Positions 52,034 to 62,419 of a stretch of DNA of 64,000 nucleotides are shown one piece after another. How positions within the stretch are numbered: position 1 is the stretch's first letter; every line of letters begins with the position of its first letter. The notes beneath the pieces were generated by a model. It was not told where the DNA came from and did not search any database. It worked only from the letters and a program-made list of their open reading frames with translations. Location: assembly GCF_000010725.1 (NCBI RefSeq), contig NC_013855.1:1344501-1408500 (forward strand). Reading direction: 5' to 3'. Source of the stretch: Azospirillum sp. B510. GTDB lineage: Bacteria > Pseudomonadota > Alphaproteobacteria > Azospirillales > Azospirillaceae. A program made the translations under genes and the position numbers.

Positions 52034-53407
52034 ATGAAACTGAATTCGCTTTTCCTGAGCGCGGTTCTGGCCGCGAGCGTCTCAGCCGGCCTGCCCGCCG
52101 TCGCCGCCGTCAGCGAACAGGAGGCCCAGCAGCTCAAGTCCACCCTGACCCCCCTGGGGGGCGAACGCGCCGGCAACAAGGACGGAACCATCCCCGCCTG
52201 GAACGGCGGGGAAGTCAAGCTGCCGTCCGGCTTCACCTCGGCGCAGCGCCGCCCGGATCCCTTCGCGGCCGAAAAGCCGCTCTACTCGATCAGCGCCAAG
52301 ACCATGGCCCAATACGCCGACGCGCTGACCGACGGCCAGAAGGCGATGCTGCAACGCTATCCGAACTACCGGATGGACGTCTACCCGACCCACCGCACGG
52401 CGGTGGCGCCGCAATGGGTTTATGACAACACCCTCAGGAACGCCACGCGGGCCAAGCTGGTCGACGGGGCCAACTATCCGATCCCGTCTGGCGCCTACGG
52501 CGGCCCGCCTTTCCCGATCCCGAAATCGGGGCTGGAGGTGATGTGGAACCATCTGCTGCGCTATCAGGGGACGCAGACCCGGACCATCAACGGGCAGACC
52601 TGGATGGTCACCGCCGATGGCAAGAAGGTGATGGTCGTCAAGGGCGAGCAGGACATCCTGATGCCCTACTACGACCCGAACGGTTCGGCGGAAAAGTTCG
52701 ACGGCGTCTTCTGGCTGACACGGGTGATGAACGACGGCCCGCCGATCCGCGCCGGCGAGGCCCTGGTCGGTCGCTTGCATGTTGACGACGCAAAAACCAA
52801 CACCTGGGTGTACCTGACCGGCCAGCGCCGGGTGCGCAAGCTTCCCAACCCGAACGGCGACACGCCGCTGCCGACCTCGGCGGGTCTGCTGAGCTTCGAC
52901 GAAGTCAGCGTCTTCGCCGGCGGACCCGGCCTGTTCGACTGGACGCTGGTCGGCAAGAAGGAGATGCTGATCCCCTACAACGCCTACAAGATGCTACAGC
53001 CCGACAATCCCGAAGCGCTGATGACCGGGGCGTTCCTCAACCCGGACCATGTCCGGTGGGAGCGGCATCGGGTCTGGGTGGTCGAAGCCAGCCTGAAGTC
53101 GGGCAAGCGTCATACCTCGCCGCGCAGCCGCTATTACGTGGACGAGGATTCCTGGCTCGCCGTCCTCGCCGACCGCTGGGACGCGAACGGACAGTTGTGG
53201 AAGACGCTCTATGGCATGCCGGTCACCTACGCGGAGATGAGCATGACCGAGATCGTGACCTTCGGCTTCTACGACCTCCTGTCCGGCGCCTGGTATGCGG
53301 GTCCCTTCATGAACGCGCCGGCCTCCGCGATTGGCGTCACCCCCAGCACCGACCTGAAGGATTCGGACTTCACGCCCGACGCGATGGTCGGCAACCAGTT
53401 GCGTTGA
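52034..53407 (+). CDS. DUF1329 periplasmic/outer-membrane-associated protein
   Basis: A 457-residue protein of the DUF1329 family, related to the LolB/outer-membrane lipoprotein-sorting fold. Signal peptide at about 1-24 (SAGLPAVAA). Family motifs include LTPLGGERAGNKDGTIPAWN and SGAYGGPPFPIPKSGLEVMW, and later YYVDEDSWLAVLADRWDANG. It follows the DUF1302 gene by 17 bases with GGAGAAA before its ATG. The pair is thought to help move or bind lipidic compounds across the envelope, though no biochemical role is firmly established. Confidence 0.88.
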   Translation: MKLNSLFLSAVLAASVSAGLPAVAAVSEQEAQQLKSTLTPLGGERAGNKDGTIPAWNGGEVKLPSGFTSAQRRPDPFAAEKPLYSISAKTMAQYADALTDGQKAMLQRYPNYRMDVYPTHRTAVAPQWVYDNTLRNATRAKLVDGANYPIPSGAYGGPPFPIPKSGLEVMWNHLLRYQGTQTRTINGQTWMVTADGKKVMVVKGEQDILMPYYDPNGSAEKFDGVFWLTRVMNDGPPIRAGEALVGRLHVDDAKTNTWVYLTGQRRVRKLPNPNGDTPLPTSAGLLSFDEVSVFAGGPGLFDWTLVGKKEMLIPYNAYKMLQPDNPEALMTGAFLNPDHVRWERHRVWVVEASLKSGKRHTSPRSRYYVDEDSWLAVLADRWDANGQLWKTLYGMPVTYAEMSMTEIVTFGFYDLLSGAWYAGPFMNAPASAIGVTPSTDLKDSDFTPDAMVGNQLR

Positions 53408-53417
53408 GGAGGGAACG

Positions 53418-54530
53418 ATGCATCGGACGCCGCGCCGGGCCGCTGTGCTCGCGCTGATCCTATGCGTTGGCAGCCTCGCTGCCGGCGCGGTGCCGGATCC
53501 GGTTTTCCGGGAAGCTGACCCGATGGAGCGGCCCGCCATGGCGACGCCCCGGGTGGAGCGGGTCACGCTGCTCGGGCTTGCCCAGGCCGGGCAGCGGCTG
53601 GTCGCGGTCGGGGAACATGGCGTGGCGCTCTATTCGGACGATGATGGCCGAACCTGGCGCCAGTCCGCAGTACCGGTCAGCGTGACGCTGACGGTGGTCC
53701 GCTTCGCCGACGCGACCCATGGATGGGCAGCCGGCCATAATGGCGTGCTGCTGCGAACCGACGATGCCGGCGCGAGCTGGCAACGGGTGCTCGATGGCCG
53801 GGACGTCATACGCCTGTACCAGCAGGCGGCGGATCGGATCGCCACCGGCAATAGCCTGTCCAACGAACGGAGCCAGCTTGCGCAGAGCCAAGCCGCCCGG
53901 TTGGCCGCCCGGTTGGCCGAGGACGGGCCGGACAAGCCCTGGCTGGACCTGACCGTCGACTCCGCCGGCCGTCTATGGCTGGCGGGGGCCAATGGTCTGC
54001 TGCTGCGCAGCGAGGATGGCCGGCAGTGGGAAGCCTGGTCGTCCCATCTGGGCGATCCGGTGGACCGCCATCTCTATGCCGTGCAGACCAGGGGCGAGGA
54101 GATCGTCATCGCCGGAGAACAGGGGGTGCTGCTGCGCTCCATTGACGGCGGCGAACATTTCGAATCTCTCTGCCTGCCTTACCGCGGCAGCCTGTTCACG
54201 CTGCAACTGGGCGAAGACGGGATGACGGTGGCCGGATTGCAAGGCAACGTCTTCCGGTCCATCGACGGCGGCCGCAGCTTCGTTCCGGTGCCGCTCCCGG
54301 CGCCGGTCAGCATCACCGCCAGCCTGCGGATGCCGGACGGCGGGACGCTCCTGGCCAATCAGGCCGGCGACCTCTACCGGCTCCATCAGGGAACGCTTCT
54401 CCCGCTCGGCGTCTCGGCGGGCAGCAATCCCTCGGCGCTGACCCTGGCCGCCGACGGCAGCCTCGTCAGTGCCGGCAGCCATGGCCCCAGCCGCATCGCG
54501 GCGCTTCCGACAATGAGCGACCTCCGATGA
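53418..54530 (+). CDS. YCF48-like beta-propeller protein
   Basis: A 370-residue secreted beta-propeller (YCF48/BNR-like). A signal peptide (about 1-25) precedes repeats with the pattern GxxGVxLYSDDDGRTWRQ, HNGVLLRTDDAGASWQRVLD, GANGLLLRSEDGRQWEAW and GEQGVLLRSIDGGEHFESL. YCF48-like proteins are regular partners of the MMPL/RND gene that follows in such clusters. GAGGAGGGAACG precedes ATG 53418, and its stop overlaps the RND gene start (ATGA). The exact role is unknown. Confidence 0.86.
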   Translation: MHRTPRRAAVLALILCVGSLAAGAVPDPVFREADPMERPAMATPRVERVTLLGLAQAGQRLVAVGEHGVALYSDDDGRTWRQSAVPVSVTLTVVRFADATHGWAAGHNGVLLRTDDAGASWQRVLDGRDVIRLYQQAADRIATGNSLSNERSQLAQSQAARLAARLAEDGPDKPWLDLTVDSAGRLWLAGANGLLLRSEDGRQWEAWSSHLGDPVDRHLYAVQTRGEEIVIAGEQGVLLRSIDGGEHFESLCLPYRGSLFTLQLGEDGMTVAGLQGNVFRSIDGGRSFVPVPLPAPVSITASLRMPDGGTLLANQAGDLYRLHQGTLLPLGVSAGSNPSALTLAADGSLVSAGSHGPSRIAALPTMSDLR

Positions 54531-56893
54531 CCGCATCCGTCGACAATCCTCACCTGGAGGACAGCGCGCTGCCCTTCGATCCGCGTTCAGGATCGATGAT
54601 CGAGCGCCTGCTGTTCAATTATCGCCAGTGGATTCTCCTGCTGTGCGTCGCGGTGACGGTGCTGGCGGCTTTCCAGCTGCCCGGCCTGCGCAGCAACGGC
54701 AGCTTCGAAAAGATGATCCCGACGGAACATCCCTTCATCGTCAACTACCTGGCGATGAAGAGCGACTTGCCGAACCCGAACGTCATCCGGGTCGCCATCG
54801 AGGCGCCGAACGGCGACATCTACGATGCGGACTTCCTCGAAACTCTGAGGCGGCTGACCAACGACCTGTTTTCGATTCCCGGCGTCGACCGGGTCGGCCT
54901 GAAAAGCCTATGGACGCCGAACGCCCGCTGGCAGGGGGTCACCGAGGATGGGTTCGATGCCGGCACCCTGGTGCCGAACGACTACCAAGGCAGGCCGCAT
55001 GACCTCCAGCAATTGCGCGTCAACGTGCAGCGGTCCGGAGAGGTCGGCAAGATCGTCGCCTTCGACGAGAAATCCGCCCTGGTTTCCGTCCCCCTGCTGG
55101 CCGACAACGCGCAGCAGCACCGCAAGCTGGATTATGGTTCGCTGAACGTCACGCTGGAGCAGCTTCGGGCGCGCTACGAGGCCCAGGGCGTGCGTATGCA
55201 CGTCACCGGCTTCGCCAAGGTCGTCGGCGACCTGATCGAAGGCTTGCGGAAGATCGCCGCCTTCTTCCTGCTGTCGATCGTCCTGGCCATGGCGGTGCTG
55301 TATGCCCACACGCGGTGCGTGCGCAGCACCCTGCTTGTCGTGGCGTGCTCGCTGGTGGCCGTCGTCTGGCAGCTGGGCGCCCTGCCGGCGCTGGGCTTCG
55401 AACTGAACCCCTATTCCGTGCTGGTGCCCTTCCTGGTCTTCGCCATCGGCATGAGCCACGGCGCGCAGAAGATGAACGGTATCATGCAGGACGCGGGACG
55501 CGGCGCGCCGAAGGAGGTGGCCGCCCGCTACACCTTCCGCCGCCTGTTCCTGGCCGGGCTGACGGCGCTGTTGTGCGATGCCGTCGGCTTCGGCGTGCTG
55601 CTGATCATCCGCATCCAGGTCATCCAGGAACTTGCCATGATCGCCAGCCTCGGCGTGGCGATCCTGATCTTCACCAACCTGATCCTCCTGCCGATTCTCC
55701 TGAGCTATGTCGGCGTCAGCCCGCAGGCGGCGGAACGGAGCCTGCGGGCCGAGCGGGGCCAGAGCCATCCGGTGTGGCACTGGCTCGGCCGGCTAACCGA
55801 ACCGCGCCGGGCCGCCGCCACGGTGGCGGTCAGCCTGGCGGCGGCTATCGCGGCCTTTCTGGTCAGCCAGCATCTGAAGGTTGGCGATCTTGACCCCGGC
55901 GCGCCGGAGCTTCGGTCGGACTCGCGTTACAACCGCGACAACGCGTTCATCAACGCCCATTACGGTGCCAGCGGCGACATGCTCATCGTGATGGTGCGCA
56001 CGCCGGTCGGCGAGTGTTCGGCCTATGATGCGCTGATGCGGGTCGATGCGCTGGACTGGAAGCTGCGCAGCCTGCCGGTCGTCGAAAGCACCGCGTCGCT
56101 TGCCAGCCAGCAGCGCCTGCTGTTGAGCGGCTACAACGAGGGCAGCCCGAAATGGTACGATCTGCCGCGCAACCGCGACATGCTCAACACCATCACCGCC
56201 AACGCGCCGCGCGGTCTGTTCAACGACAATTGCTCCGTGCTGCCGGTCACCGCCTACCTGCGCGACCACCGGGCCGATACCCTGGCGTCGGTGGTGGAGA
56301 TGTCCGACGCCTATGCAAAGGCCAATGATAGCGACTCCGCCCGCTTCCTGCTGGCAGCCGGCAACGCCGGGATCGAGGCGGCGACCAACATCGTCGTCCG
56401 CCAGGCCAATCGGGAGATGCTGCTCTGGGTTTACGGCGCGGTGCTGGTCCTATGCTTCGTCACCTTCCGGTCCTGGCGGGCGGTGCTCTGCACCATGCTG
56501 CCCCTGGCGCTGACCTCGCTGCTCTGCGAGGCGCTGATGGTCATGCTCGGCATCGGCGTGAAGGTCGCGACATTGCCGGTCATCGCGCTGGGCGTCGGCA
56601 TCGGCGTCGATTACGCGCTCTACGTGATGAGCATTCTGCTGGCCCACCTGCGCAAGGGCGAGCCGCTGCCGACCGCCTTCGAGGCGGCACTCCTCTTCAC
56701 TGGGCGCATGGTCATGCTCACCGGCTTCACGCTGGCGGCGGGCGTCACGGTCTGGGCCTGGTCGCCGATCAAGTTCCAGGCCGACATGGGGGTGCTTCTG
56801 GCCTTCATGTTCATCGGCAACATGGTCGGCGCCCTCGTGCTGCTGCCGGCGCTTGCCCGCTTTCTGCTGAAATCCGGGGCGCCCCGGGCCTGA
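54527..56893 (+). CDS. RND/MMPL-family transporter
   Basis: A 788-residue inner-membrane transporter of the MMPL/hydrophobe branch of RND. TM1 at about 33-52, a periplasmic loop (about 55-245), a TM block with sterol-sensing-like topology (about 245-410), a second loop and a second TM block (about 620-780). FVIFGIGMSHGAQ-like residues (FAIGMSHGAQKMNG) and the second-half GVGIGVDYALYVMS are family signatures. It probably moves the hydrophobic substrate or a lipid product, together with the YCF48, DUF1329 and DUF1302 proteins encoded just before. Direction is not known. Confidence 0.89.
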   Translation: MTASVDNPHLEDSALPFDPRSGSMIERLLFNYRQWILLLCVAVTVLAAFQLPGLRSNGSFEKMIPTEHPFIVNYLAMKSDLPNPNVIRVAIEAPNGDIYDADFLETLRRLTNDLFSIPGVDRVGLKSLWTPNARWQGVTEDGFDAGTLVPNDYQGRPHDLQQLRVNVQRSGEVGKIVAFDEKSALVSVPLLADNAQQHRKLDYGSLNVTLEQLRARYEAQGVRMHVTGFAKVVGDLIEGLRKIAAFFLLSIVLAMAVLYAHTRCVRSTLLVVACSLVAVVWQLGALPALGFELNPYSVLVPFLVFAIGMSHGAQKMNGIMQDAGRGAPKEVAARYTFRRLFLAGLTALLCDAVGFGVLLIIRIQVIQELAMIASLGVAILIFTNLILLPILLSYVGVSPQAAERSLRAERGQSHPVWHWLGRLTEPRRAAATVAVSLAAAIAAFLVSQHLKVGDLDPGAPELRSDSRYNRDNAFINAHYGASGDMLIVMVRTPVGECSAYDALMRVDALDWKLRSLPVVESTASLASQQRLLLSGYNEGSPKWYDLPRNRDMLNTITANAPRGLFNDNCSVLPVTAYLRDHRADTLASVVEMSDAYAKANDSDSARFLLAAGNAGIEAATNIVVRQANREMLLWVYGAVLVLCFVTFRSWRAVLCTMLPLALTSLLCEALMVMLGIGVKVATLPVIALGVGIGVDYALYVMSILLAHLRKGEPLPTAFEAALLFTGRMVMLTGFTLAAGVTVWAWSPIKFQADMGVLLAFMFIGNMVGALVLLPALARFLLKSGAPRA

Positions 56894-56944
56894 TACGACG
56901 CCGGCTTCCGGCAATCGCCGACAATCAATGAATGGGAAGGATCG

Positions 56945-57745
56945 ATGTTCAAAGATGAAGTGGTAGCGATCACCGGCGCCGGATCGGGCATTGGCCGGGC
57001 GCTGGCAATCGGGCTGGCGCCGCTTGGCGCCCGGCTCGCCCTGGCGGACATCGACCAGACCGGCCTGTTGGGAACGGCGGAGTTACTGCCCGCCCACACC
57101 GAGGCACGCTGTTACCATGTCGACGTATCCTTGCGCGAAGCGGTGTTCGCCTTCGCCGACGAAGTGACGCGCGACTTCGGCGCCGTCCACATGGTCGTCA
57201 ACAACGCCGGCATCTCGGTCATCGCCCATATGCGGAACTTGACGATCGAGGAGATCGAGAAGGTGCTGGATGTCAATCTCTGGGGAGTCATCTACGGGAC
57301 CAAGGCGTTCCTTCCCGGCATGCTGGCGCAGAAGGACGGTTGCATCGTCAACATCTCCAGCGTGTTCGGACTGGTGGCCTGCCCCGGTCAGATCCCCTAT
57401 ACCATGTCGAAATTCGCTGTGCGTGGCCTGACCGAAGCCCTGTGGATGGAACTGGCGGGAACCGGCGTGCGGGCGGTGCTGGTGCATCCGGGCGGCATCA
57501 ACACCAACATTTCCAGGAACTCCACCCATGCCCGAAACGAGAACGACCAGGATCGCCGCCTGGCGCGGGCCATGCTCTCCCAGATGACGACCTCGCCCGA
57601 GGACTGCGCGAGAGAGATCGTGAAGGGGTTGCTGAATGGCGACAAGCGCCTGCTGGTCGGCAGCGGCGCGCGAACCCTCTACCGCATGTCGCGCCTGCTT
57701 CCCGACAGCTATGACGCGCTGATCCGGCGGAAGCTCAACGCGTGA
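56945..57745 (+). CDS. SDR-family oxidoreductase at the end of the envelope operon
   Basis: A 266-residue short-chain dehydrogenase. [17 protein letters not shown] binds the cofactor, Asp at DIDQTG favours NAD, NNAG is present, Ser in NISSVFGLV, and YTMSK gives catalytic Tyr and Lys. GGAAGG stands before ATG 56945, 51 bases after the RND gene. It resembles SDRs found with monooxygenases or MMPL genes in hydrophobic-substrate clusters. It likely oxidises an alcohol or ketone intermediate; the substrate is unknown. Confidence 0.87.
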   Translation: MFKDEVVAITGAGSGIGRALAIGLAPLGARLALADIDQTGLLGTAELLPAHTEARCYHVDVSLREAVFAFADEVTRDFGAVHMVVNNAGISVIAHMRNLTIEEIEKVLDVNLWGVIYGTKAFLPGMLAQKDGCIVNISSVFGLVACPGQIPYTMSKFAVRGLTEALWMELAGTGVRAVLVHPGGINTNISRNSTHARNENDQDRRLARAMLSQMTTSPEDCAREIVKGLLNGDKRLLVGSGARTLYRMSRLLPDSYDALIRRKLNA

Positions 57746-57797
57746 AGCGTCCGCCGCGGTCGCGGAACCGAGGAAACCGGCATGGGCAGGCACCACA

Positions 57798-59543
57798 ATG
57801 ACCTCGACGCAGAATTTCCTTAAATGGGGCCGCAACGCGGTCGGAACGGGCGACGGAGAGTCCACGGGCGGCCTGCTGGCCCATCTTCCGATCGCCGGCA
57901 AGGTCGGGTTTCTCCTGTCGCTGATGATCCTGCTATGCGCCGGCCTCGCCCTCTACAGCCTGGTGCAGATGCGCTCCATCAAGTCCGGGTACGAGTCTGT
58001 GGTCACGTTGTCGGAACGTAGCAAGACCGCCCTGGTCGCCACCGGAGCCCTGCGCTCGATCCGAATTCTGGCGCTGGGACTGGTTGCGCAGGACAACAGC
58101 GATACCCTGCGATACGCCGAACAGGACATGACGGCCCTGAAGACGCTGTTCGTGGACAGCGTCGCTGAACTGCAACGCATCCTTCCCCAGCGGCGCGACG
58201 AAATCGGGTCCGCCGTCGTCCAGTTCGACAGCATCCTCGCGATCGTCGACGTCGCCCGACGGCAGGTGCTGGACGGGGACCGGCAGGGCGCGGAAGCCTC
58301 CTTGCAGAACATGAACATCGACACGTCAATGCAACAGTTCGACGGCCTCGCGGATGACATCGCGCAGGCGATCACCCAGGAGAATGCCGAAGCGGAGGAG
58401 CGCTACCACCGGACCGTCATGGTGACCACCATGTCCGGCGCCGGCGGCGGCCTCATCGTGCTGACCTTGGCACTTCTGGTGAGCACCCGCTCCCTGTCCC
58501 GTCCACTCGGCCGGATCGTCGGCGAGATGCGACGGCTTTCCGATGGCGACCTGTCGGTGGTCATCCATGGCGGCAGCCGGCGGGATGAGATCGGCGCCAC
58601 CGCCCGGGCCTTGACCGTCTTCCAACAGGCCATGCGCGAGGCCGAAGCGTTGAAGGGAGCGCAGGAAGCAGCGCGGCTTCGCGCCGAGCAGCAGCAGCGT
58701 GCCACGCTGGCGGCACTGGCCGACGATTTCCAGGGACGGATGGCCGGCGTCGTCGCAGCGGTCGGCGAAGCGGCCGAGCAGATGCAGCGCACCGCCAGGG
58801 GGCTGGACCGGGTCGCCGACCATGCCAAACAGGAATCGGCGGTTGTCGCCCGCAATGCGGGGCAAGCGTCGGAAAGCATCGAGAACGTGGCTGCCGCCAC
58901 CGAGCAGATGTCGGCCAGCATCCAGGAGATCGTACACCGGGTCACGGAGGCCGAAGACATTGCCAGGAAAGCGACGGGAAGCGCCCAGCAGTCGCAGACC
59001 ACCATGGCGAAGCTGTTGCAGGCCGCCGACGAGGTGGGCGAGGTGGTTGGACTGATCAATGACATCGCCAGCCGCACCAACCTGTTGGCGCTCAATGCCG
59101 CCATCGAGGCGGCACGGGCCGGAGAGGCAGGGCGGGGTTTCGCCATCGTCGCGCAGGAGGTCAAGGCGCTGGCAGGCCAGACGTCGCAGGCGACCCAGCG
59201 CGTGCAGCAGCAAATCGCCGGCATCCTGACGGCGGCTGGCCAGTCCGCCGAGGCGATCCAGTCGGTCGGAAAGATCATTGCCCGACTGGAGGACATCGCG
59301 GTAGCGATCAGCGCGTCGGTCACCGAGCAGGGGCAGGTCGTCCACGGCATCGCCGAGGAGGCCAGCCGCGCCGTAGGCGGTGCCGATACCGTCCGCACGC
59401 TGATGGCCGGAATCATCGAGGACGCCGACGGGACCGACGCGATGGCCGGACAGGTGCTGGCCGCCGCCGATAATCTGGTGGGAGAGGCGGGCAGCCTGCG
59501 TTCGGCGGTGGACAGTTTCCTCACCCAGGTTCACACAGGCTGA
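57798..59543 (+). CDS. Methyl-accepting chemotaxis protein next to the catabolic island
   Basis: A 581-residue chemoreceptor with TM1 (about 34-54), a four-helix-type periplasmic sensor (about 55-205), TM2 (about 208-230), HAMP, a second linker, and the signalling tip [20 protein letters not shown]. It lacks the LRGxLGxGGVI motif of the bufferin-operon receptor. It lies 52 bases after the SDR gene on the same strand and may be cotranscribed with the envelope operon, which would link taxis to the same hydrophobic compound; this is inference. Confidence 0.88.
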   Translation: MTSTQNFLKWGRNAVGTGDGESTGGLLAHLPIAGKVGFLLSLMILLCAGLALYSLVQMRSIKSGYESVVTLSERSKTALVATGALRSIRILALGLVAQDNSDTLRYAEQDMTALKTLFVDSVAELQRILPQRRDEIGSAVVQFDSILAIVDVARRQVLDGDRQGAEASLQNMNIDTSMQQFDGLADDIAQAITQENAEAEERYHRTVMVTTMSGAGGGLIVLTLALLVSTRSLSRPLGRIVGEMRRLSDGDLSVVIHGGSRRDEIGATARALTVFQQAMREAEALKGAQEAARLRAEQQQRATLAALADDFQGRMAGVVAAVGEAAEQMQRTARGLDRVADHAKQESAVVARNAGQASESIENVAAATEQMSASIQEIVHRVTEAEDIARKATGSAQQSQTTMAKLLQAADEVGEVVGLINDIASRTNLLALNAAIEAARAGEAGRGFAIVAQEVKALAGQTSQATQRVQQQIAGILTAAGQSAEAIQSVGKIIARLEDIAVAISASVTEQGQVVHGIAEEASRAVGGADTVRTLMAGIIEDADGTDAMAGQVLAAADNLVGEAGSLRSAVDSFLTQVHTG

Positions 59544-59730
59544 GCGGTGGGTGGGATATGGCCGGCGCCGTGAAGCGGGCATCAATCCTGGGTGAGCGGC
59601 AACGTCCAGAGGCGTGGAGGAAATTCGCCGATCCTCCGCCCCGTGGGCTGTGATCTGGCGAAGGGAGGTGGTCATCGCGCGTTTTCGGTAAGGTTGTGTT
59701 GCGACCCCCAACCCCAACCGAGCTCCCACG

Positions 59731-60009
59731 ATGACCGACGACAGAATGGCGCTTCTCGAACAGATCCAGAAGAGTACCGACGGCGACTTCCTGCGCGCCA
59801 TCGCCGAGCACACGCTGCACCGGCTGATGGCCTTCGAGGTCGATGGGCTGATCGGGGCTTCACGTCACGAACGCAGCGACGAGCGGTCGACCTACCGCAA
59901 CGGCTCGCGGCCGCGCCAACTGGAAACCCGGCTGGGCACGCTCGATCTGAAGAACCCCAAGTTACGTCAAGGCTCCTACTTCCCGGCTTTCCTGGAGCCG
60001 CACAAGACA
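59731..60009 (+). pseudogene. IS256-family transposase fragment, N-terminal part
   Basis: About 93 residues of an IS256-family (mutator-type) transposase: MTDDRMALLEQIQKSTDGDF, MAFEVDGLIGASRHERSDER and KLRQGSYFPAFLEPHKT. Homology ends there, ahead of the catalytic domain, and the frame stops at 60039 after unrelated codons. Possible end sequences (GAGGTGG near 59665 and CCACCACATCACCTC near 60066) hint at an internally deleted element, but the repeat is poor. It separates two chemoreceptor genes that point at each other. Confidence 0.75.
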
Positions 60010-60105
60010 CACATGGTTTCTTCAACGACATCAGCTTGACACCGTTTCCCGGTGAAAGGGCCGTCCACCACATCACCTCAATCAGTTCAGGGACCGGTCG
60101 AAGGA

Positions 60106-62187
60106 TCAGGCCGCGCGAATGCTGGCAAGGAAGCTCTCGACCTCCTGGCGAAGAACCTTGGCCTCGCTGGCCAGCGCGCCCGACGCGCCGGTCACCTGAG
60201 TTGCCGCGCTGCTGGTTTGCCCGACGGTCCGGTTCATGTCGGCGATGGTGTAGCTAACTTCGGTGGTGCTGTGAGCCGCCTGCTGGACGTTGCGGGTGAT
60301 CTCGCTGGTGGTGGCGCTTTGCTCCTCCACCGCAGCGGCGATCGCCGCGCTGATTTCGTTGATGCTGGCGATCGTCTTACCGATCCCGTCGATGGCCAGG
60401 CTGGTCCCCTCGGTCGCCTGCTGCACCGCCGCGATCTGCGCCGCAATGTCCTCGGTGGCCTTGGCCGTCTGCGTGGCCAATTGCTTGACCTCGCTGGCGA
60501 CCACGGCGAAACCCTTGCCGGCCTCTCCGGCGCGCGCCGCCTCGATGGTCGCGTTCAAAGCCAGCAGGTTGGTCTGGCTGGCGATGTCCTGGATCAGCTT
60601 CACGACCTCTCCGATCCGCAACGCCGCCCCCGTAAGGTGAATCACCGTGCGGGTGGTCTCTTGGGCCTGCGCCAGCGCCGTCGCGGCGACCGCGTTGGAG
60701 CCAGCCACCTGACGACCGATCTCTTGGATCGAGCTGGTCATTTCCTCAGTTGCCGCGGCGATCGTCTGCACCGTCACAGCCGTCTCCTCAGCCGCGGCGG
60801 CCGTCGTGGCCGCCTGTCGGCTCGCCTCGTCGGCGACCGCCGTCATGGTGTGCGCCGTGCCGTCGAGTTCGGTCGTGGCGCCGTCCATTGTGGCCAGGAT
60901 GGCGGTGATCGAGTTGTCGAAGCCGGCAACCGCCGCTTCCATCACACGCGTCCGTTCTTGACGTCGGGCGTGCTCGCTCGCCTGTTCGGCGGCCAACCGA
61001 TCGGCTTCCTTGGCAGTCACACGCAACGCCTCGACCGCCGCGGCGATCTCGCCGATTTCGTCCGCGCGCCCACGCGCCGGCACCACCACCTCGCGTTCGC
61101 CCTGCGCCAGTTTTGACAGCACTGCCGTCATGCCGACCAGCGGGTCGACGATACGCCGGCCTATCAGGATCGCGACGCCGACCACCGTGAGAACGACAAG
61201 CGCCAAACCGCCGACAGCGAGCAGCAAGCGGACGAATGCGCGGCCGCGCGCCGCCTCCGCCTGGCTCAGCGCCTCCGCAATGGCGGCATCCCGCACCGCG
61301 AGCGCGGTTTGCACGCCGCCAACCAAGCGCGACCAGGCGTCCTGAAAGGAAATCCCGTAGTCAACACCTGTCCGTCCCCTGGCGATCAAATCGGCGATAA
61401 GCGCATCGGTGGCGCCGAAGAAGGTCGCGTCGGTACCTTTCAATGCCGCCGCGAGGGCGGGCGCGTCGGCAATCTGCGCGGCGGTGGCCTGGAGGCGCGC
61501 CCAAGCATGACGCGTCTCTCCGGCCAGGGCGGCGGCCAGTTCGATTTCGTTGCTGGTCAGCATCCGCTTGGCACCGACAACCGTGGTGAAGATGGCAACG
61601 CGGCGCCCGCCGGCTTCGCGCATGTCCCAGGACAGGCGGGCGATGCCGCCAAGCCGTGCGACGTCGGCGTCGGCGAGCGCCACGCCCTGTTCCAATCCAT
61701 TGGCGATGCCGTTCAGTTCCATGACCCGGGCAACCACGCGCTCACCGAATCCCTTGACAAAAGCCTGGTCGCGTTCGGACTTGGGGCGGGCAATCGCGGC
61801 GTCAACCTCACTGTGGAGTGCCGCCAACGCCTGCTCGACCGTGCGCAATGTACCGAGCGCTGCCGGCTTGCCGGCATAATTGGCGGCCTGAACAGTGCGG
61901 TTGGCCTCCGCCAGCGTCTTGGCGATTTCACGACGGGCGGCATCGATCTTGGCGCGCGACTCGTCGCCGGCCGGAGCGTCCGCGAGCAGGGCTCCATTCT
62001 GCACACCCCGGCTGAGCACAACCTTTTCGGTGACCCGCAGCACCGCACCCATCGCCTCGGAGAGGGTTCCGGCATCAACAGAGCGGCGGTAGTTGCCCCA
62101 CTCCACGGCCAAGAAGGTGATCGACACCACCCCTGCCACCGTCGCCATTGCCAGTACGCAAGAAAGAAAAAATGCTCGGATTTTCAT
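60106..62187 (-). CDS. Methyl-accepting chemotaxis protein with large sensor
   Basis: A 693-residue chemoreceptor. TM1 (about 7-28), a long helical periplasmic sensor (about 29-325), TM2 (about 328-351), HAMP ([11 protein letters not shown] onward), and the signalling domain with [20 protein letters not shown]. The sensor is about twice the usual four-helix-bundle size, like double helical-bundle receptors. ATG 62187 has AAGGAGAAG upstream; a longer frame beginning upstream is not coding. The leader upstream carries nested dyads, and base composition there is unusually AT-rich. The ligand is unknown. Confidence 0.88.
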   Translation of the reverse strand: MKIRAFFLSCVLAMATVAGVVSITFLAVEWGNYRRSVDAGTLSEAMGAVLRVTEKVVLSRGVQNGALLADAPAGDESRAKIDAARREIAKTLAEANRTVQAANYAGKPAALGTLRTVEQALAALHSEVDAAIARPKSERDQAFVKGFGERVVARVMELNGIANGLEQGVALADADVARLGGIARLSWDMREAGGRRVAIFTTVVGAKRMLTSNEIELAAALAGETRHAWARLQATAAQIADAPALAAALKGTDATFFGATDALIADLIARGRTGVDYGISFQDAWSRLVGGVQTALAVRDAAIAEALSQAEAARGRAFVRLLLAVGGLALVVLTVVGVAILIGRRIVDPLVGMTAVLSKLAQGEREVVVPARGRADEIGEIAAAVEALRVTAKEADRLAAEQASEHARRQERTRVMEAAVAGFDNSITAILATMDGATTELDGTAHTMTAVADEASRQAATTAAAAEETAVTVQTIAAATEEMTSSIQEIGRQVAGSNAVAATALAQAQETTRTVIHLTGAALRIGEVVKLIQDIASQTNLLALNATIEAARAGEAGKGFAVVASEVKQLATQTAKATEDIAAQIAAVQQATEGTSLAIDGIGKTIASINEISAAIAAAVEEQSATTSEITRNVQQAAHSTTEVSYTIADMNRTVGQTSSAATQVTGASGALASEAKVLRQEVESFLASIRAA

Positions 62188-62207
62188 AAAATCTTCTCCT
62201 TGCGGAC

Positions 62208-62281
62208 TTTTTACAATTTTCAAATCACCAAGGCGGATTCTTGGTGATGGTGCACGCGGATTTATTACTTTCTTGTAAAAA
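62208..62281 (-). promoter_or_regulatory. Nested inverted repeats in the chemoreceptor leader
   Basis: On the minus strand an outer pair TTTTTACAA (62281-62273) and TTGTAAAAA (62216-62208) encloses an inner perfect dyad ATCACCAAG-N7-CTTGGTGAT (62248-62224). The structure ends about nine bases before the ribosome site AAGGAG of the chemoreceptor gene. It could be an operator or a folded 5' leader. TGGTGCACGC occurs at 62248-62257 and again at 62355-62364. Confidence 0.45.
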
Positions 62282-62322
62282 TTTAGTCCGGGTCTTAATC
62301 CGAGCCCCCGGCCTCCAGGCAT

Positions 62323-62360
62323 GCATCACCCTCTCTTAGAACAATGAGAGAGGGTGGTGC
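62323..62360 (-). terminator. Strong hairpin after the enoyl-CoA hydratase gene
   Basis: CACCCTCTCT (62327-62336) and AGAGAGGGTG (62347-62356) form a perfect 10-base stem around a 10-base loop; a T-G wobble and three more pairs extend it to 62323-62360. It stands 60 bases after the hydratase stop. There is no T-run on the minus strand, so termination may need Rho, or the stem may protect the 3' end. Confidence 0.5.
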
Positions 62361-62419
62361 ACGCATTCATTGATTGTAACCGCCGGAATCCGCGCCGTCT
62401 GGCGCGGCGGCTGTAACGC

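Noticed and set aside
62188-62281. A c-di-GMP riboswitch in the chemoreceptor leader
   Set aside because: The leader is structured, but I see none of the conserved GEMM core segments. Only the dyads are reported.
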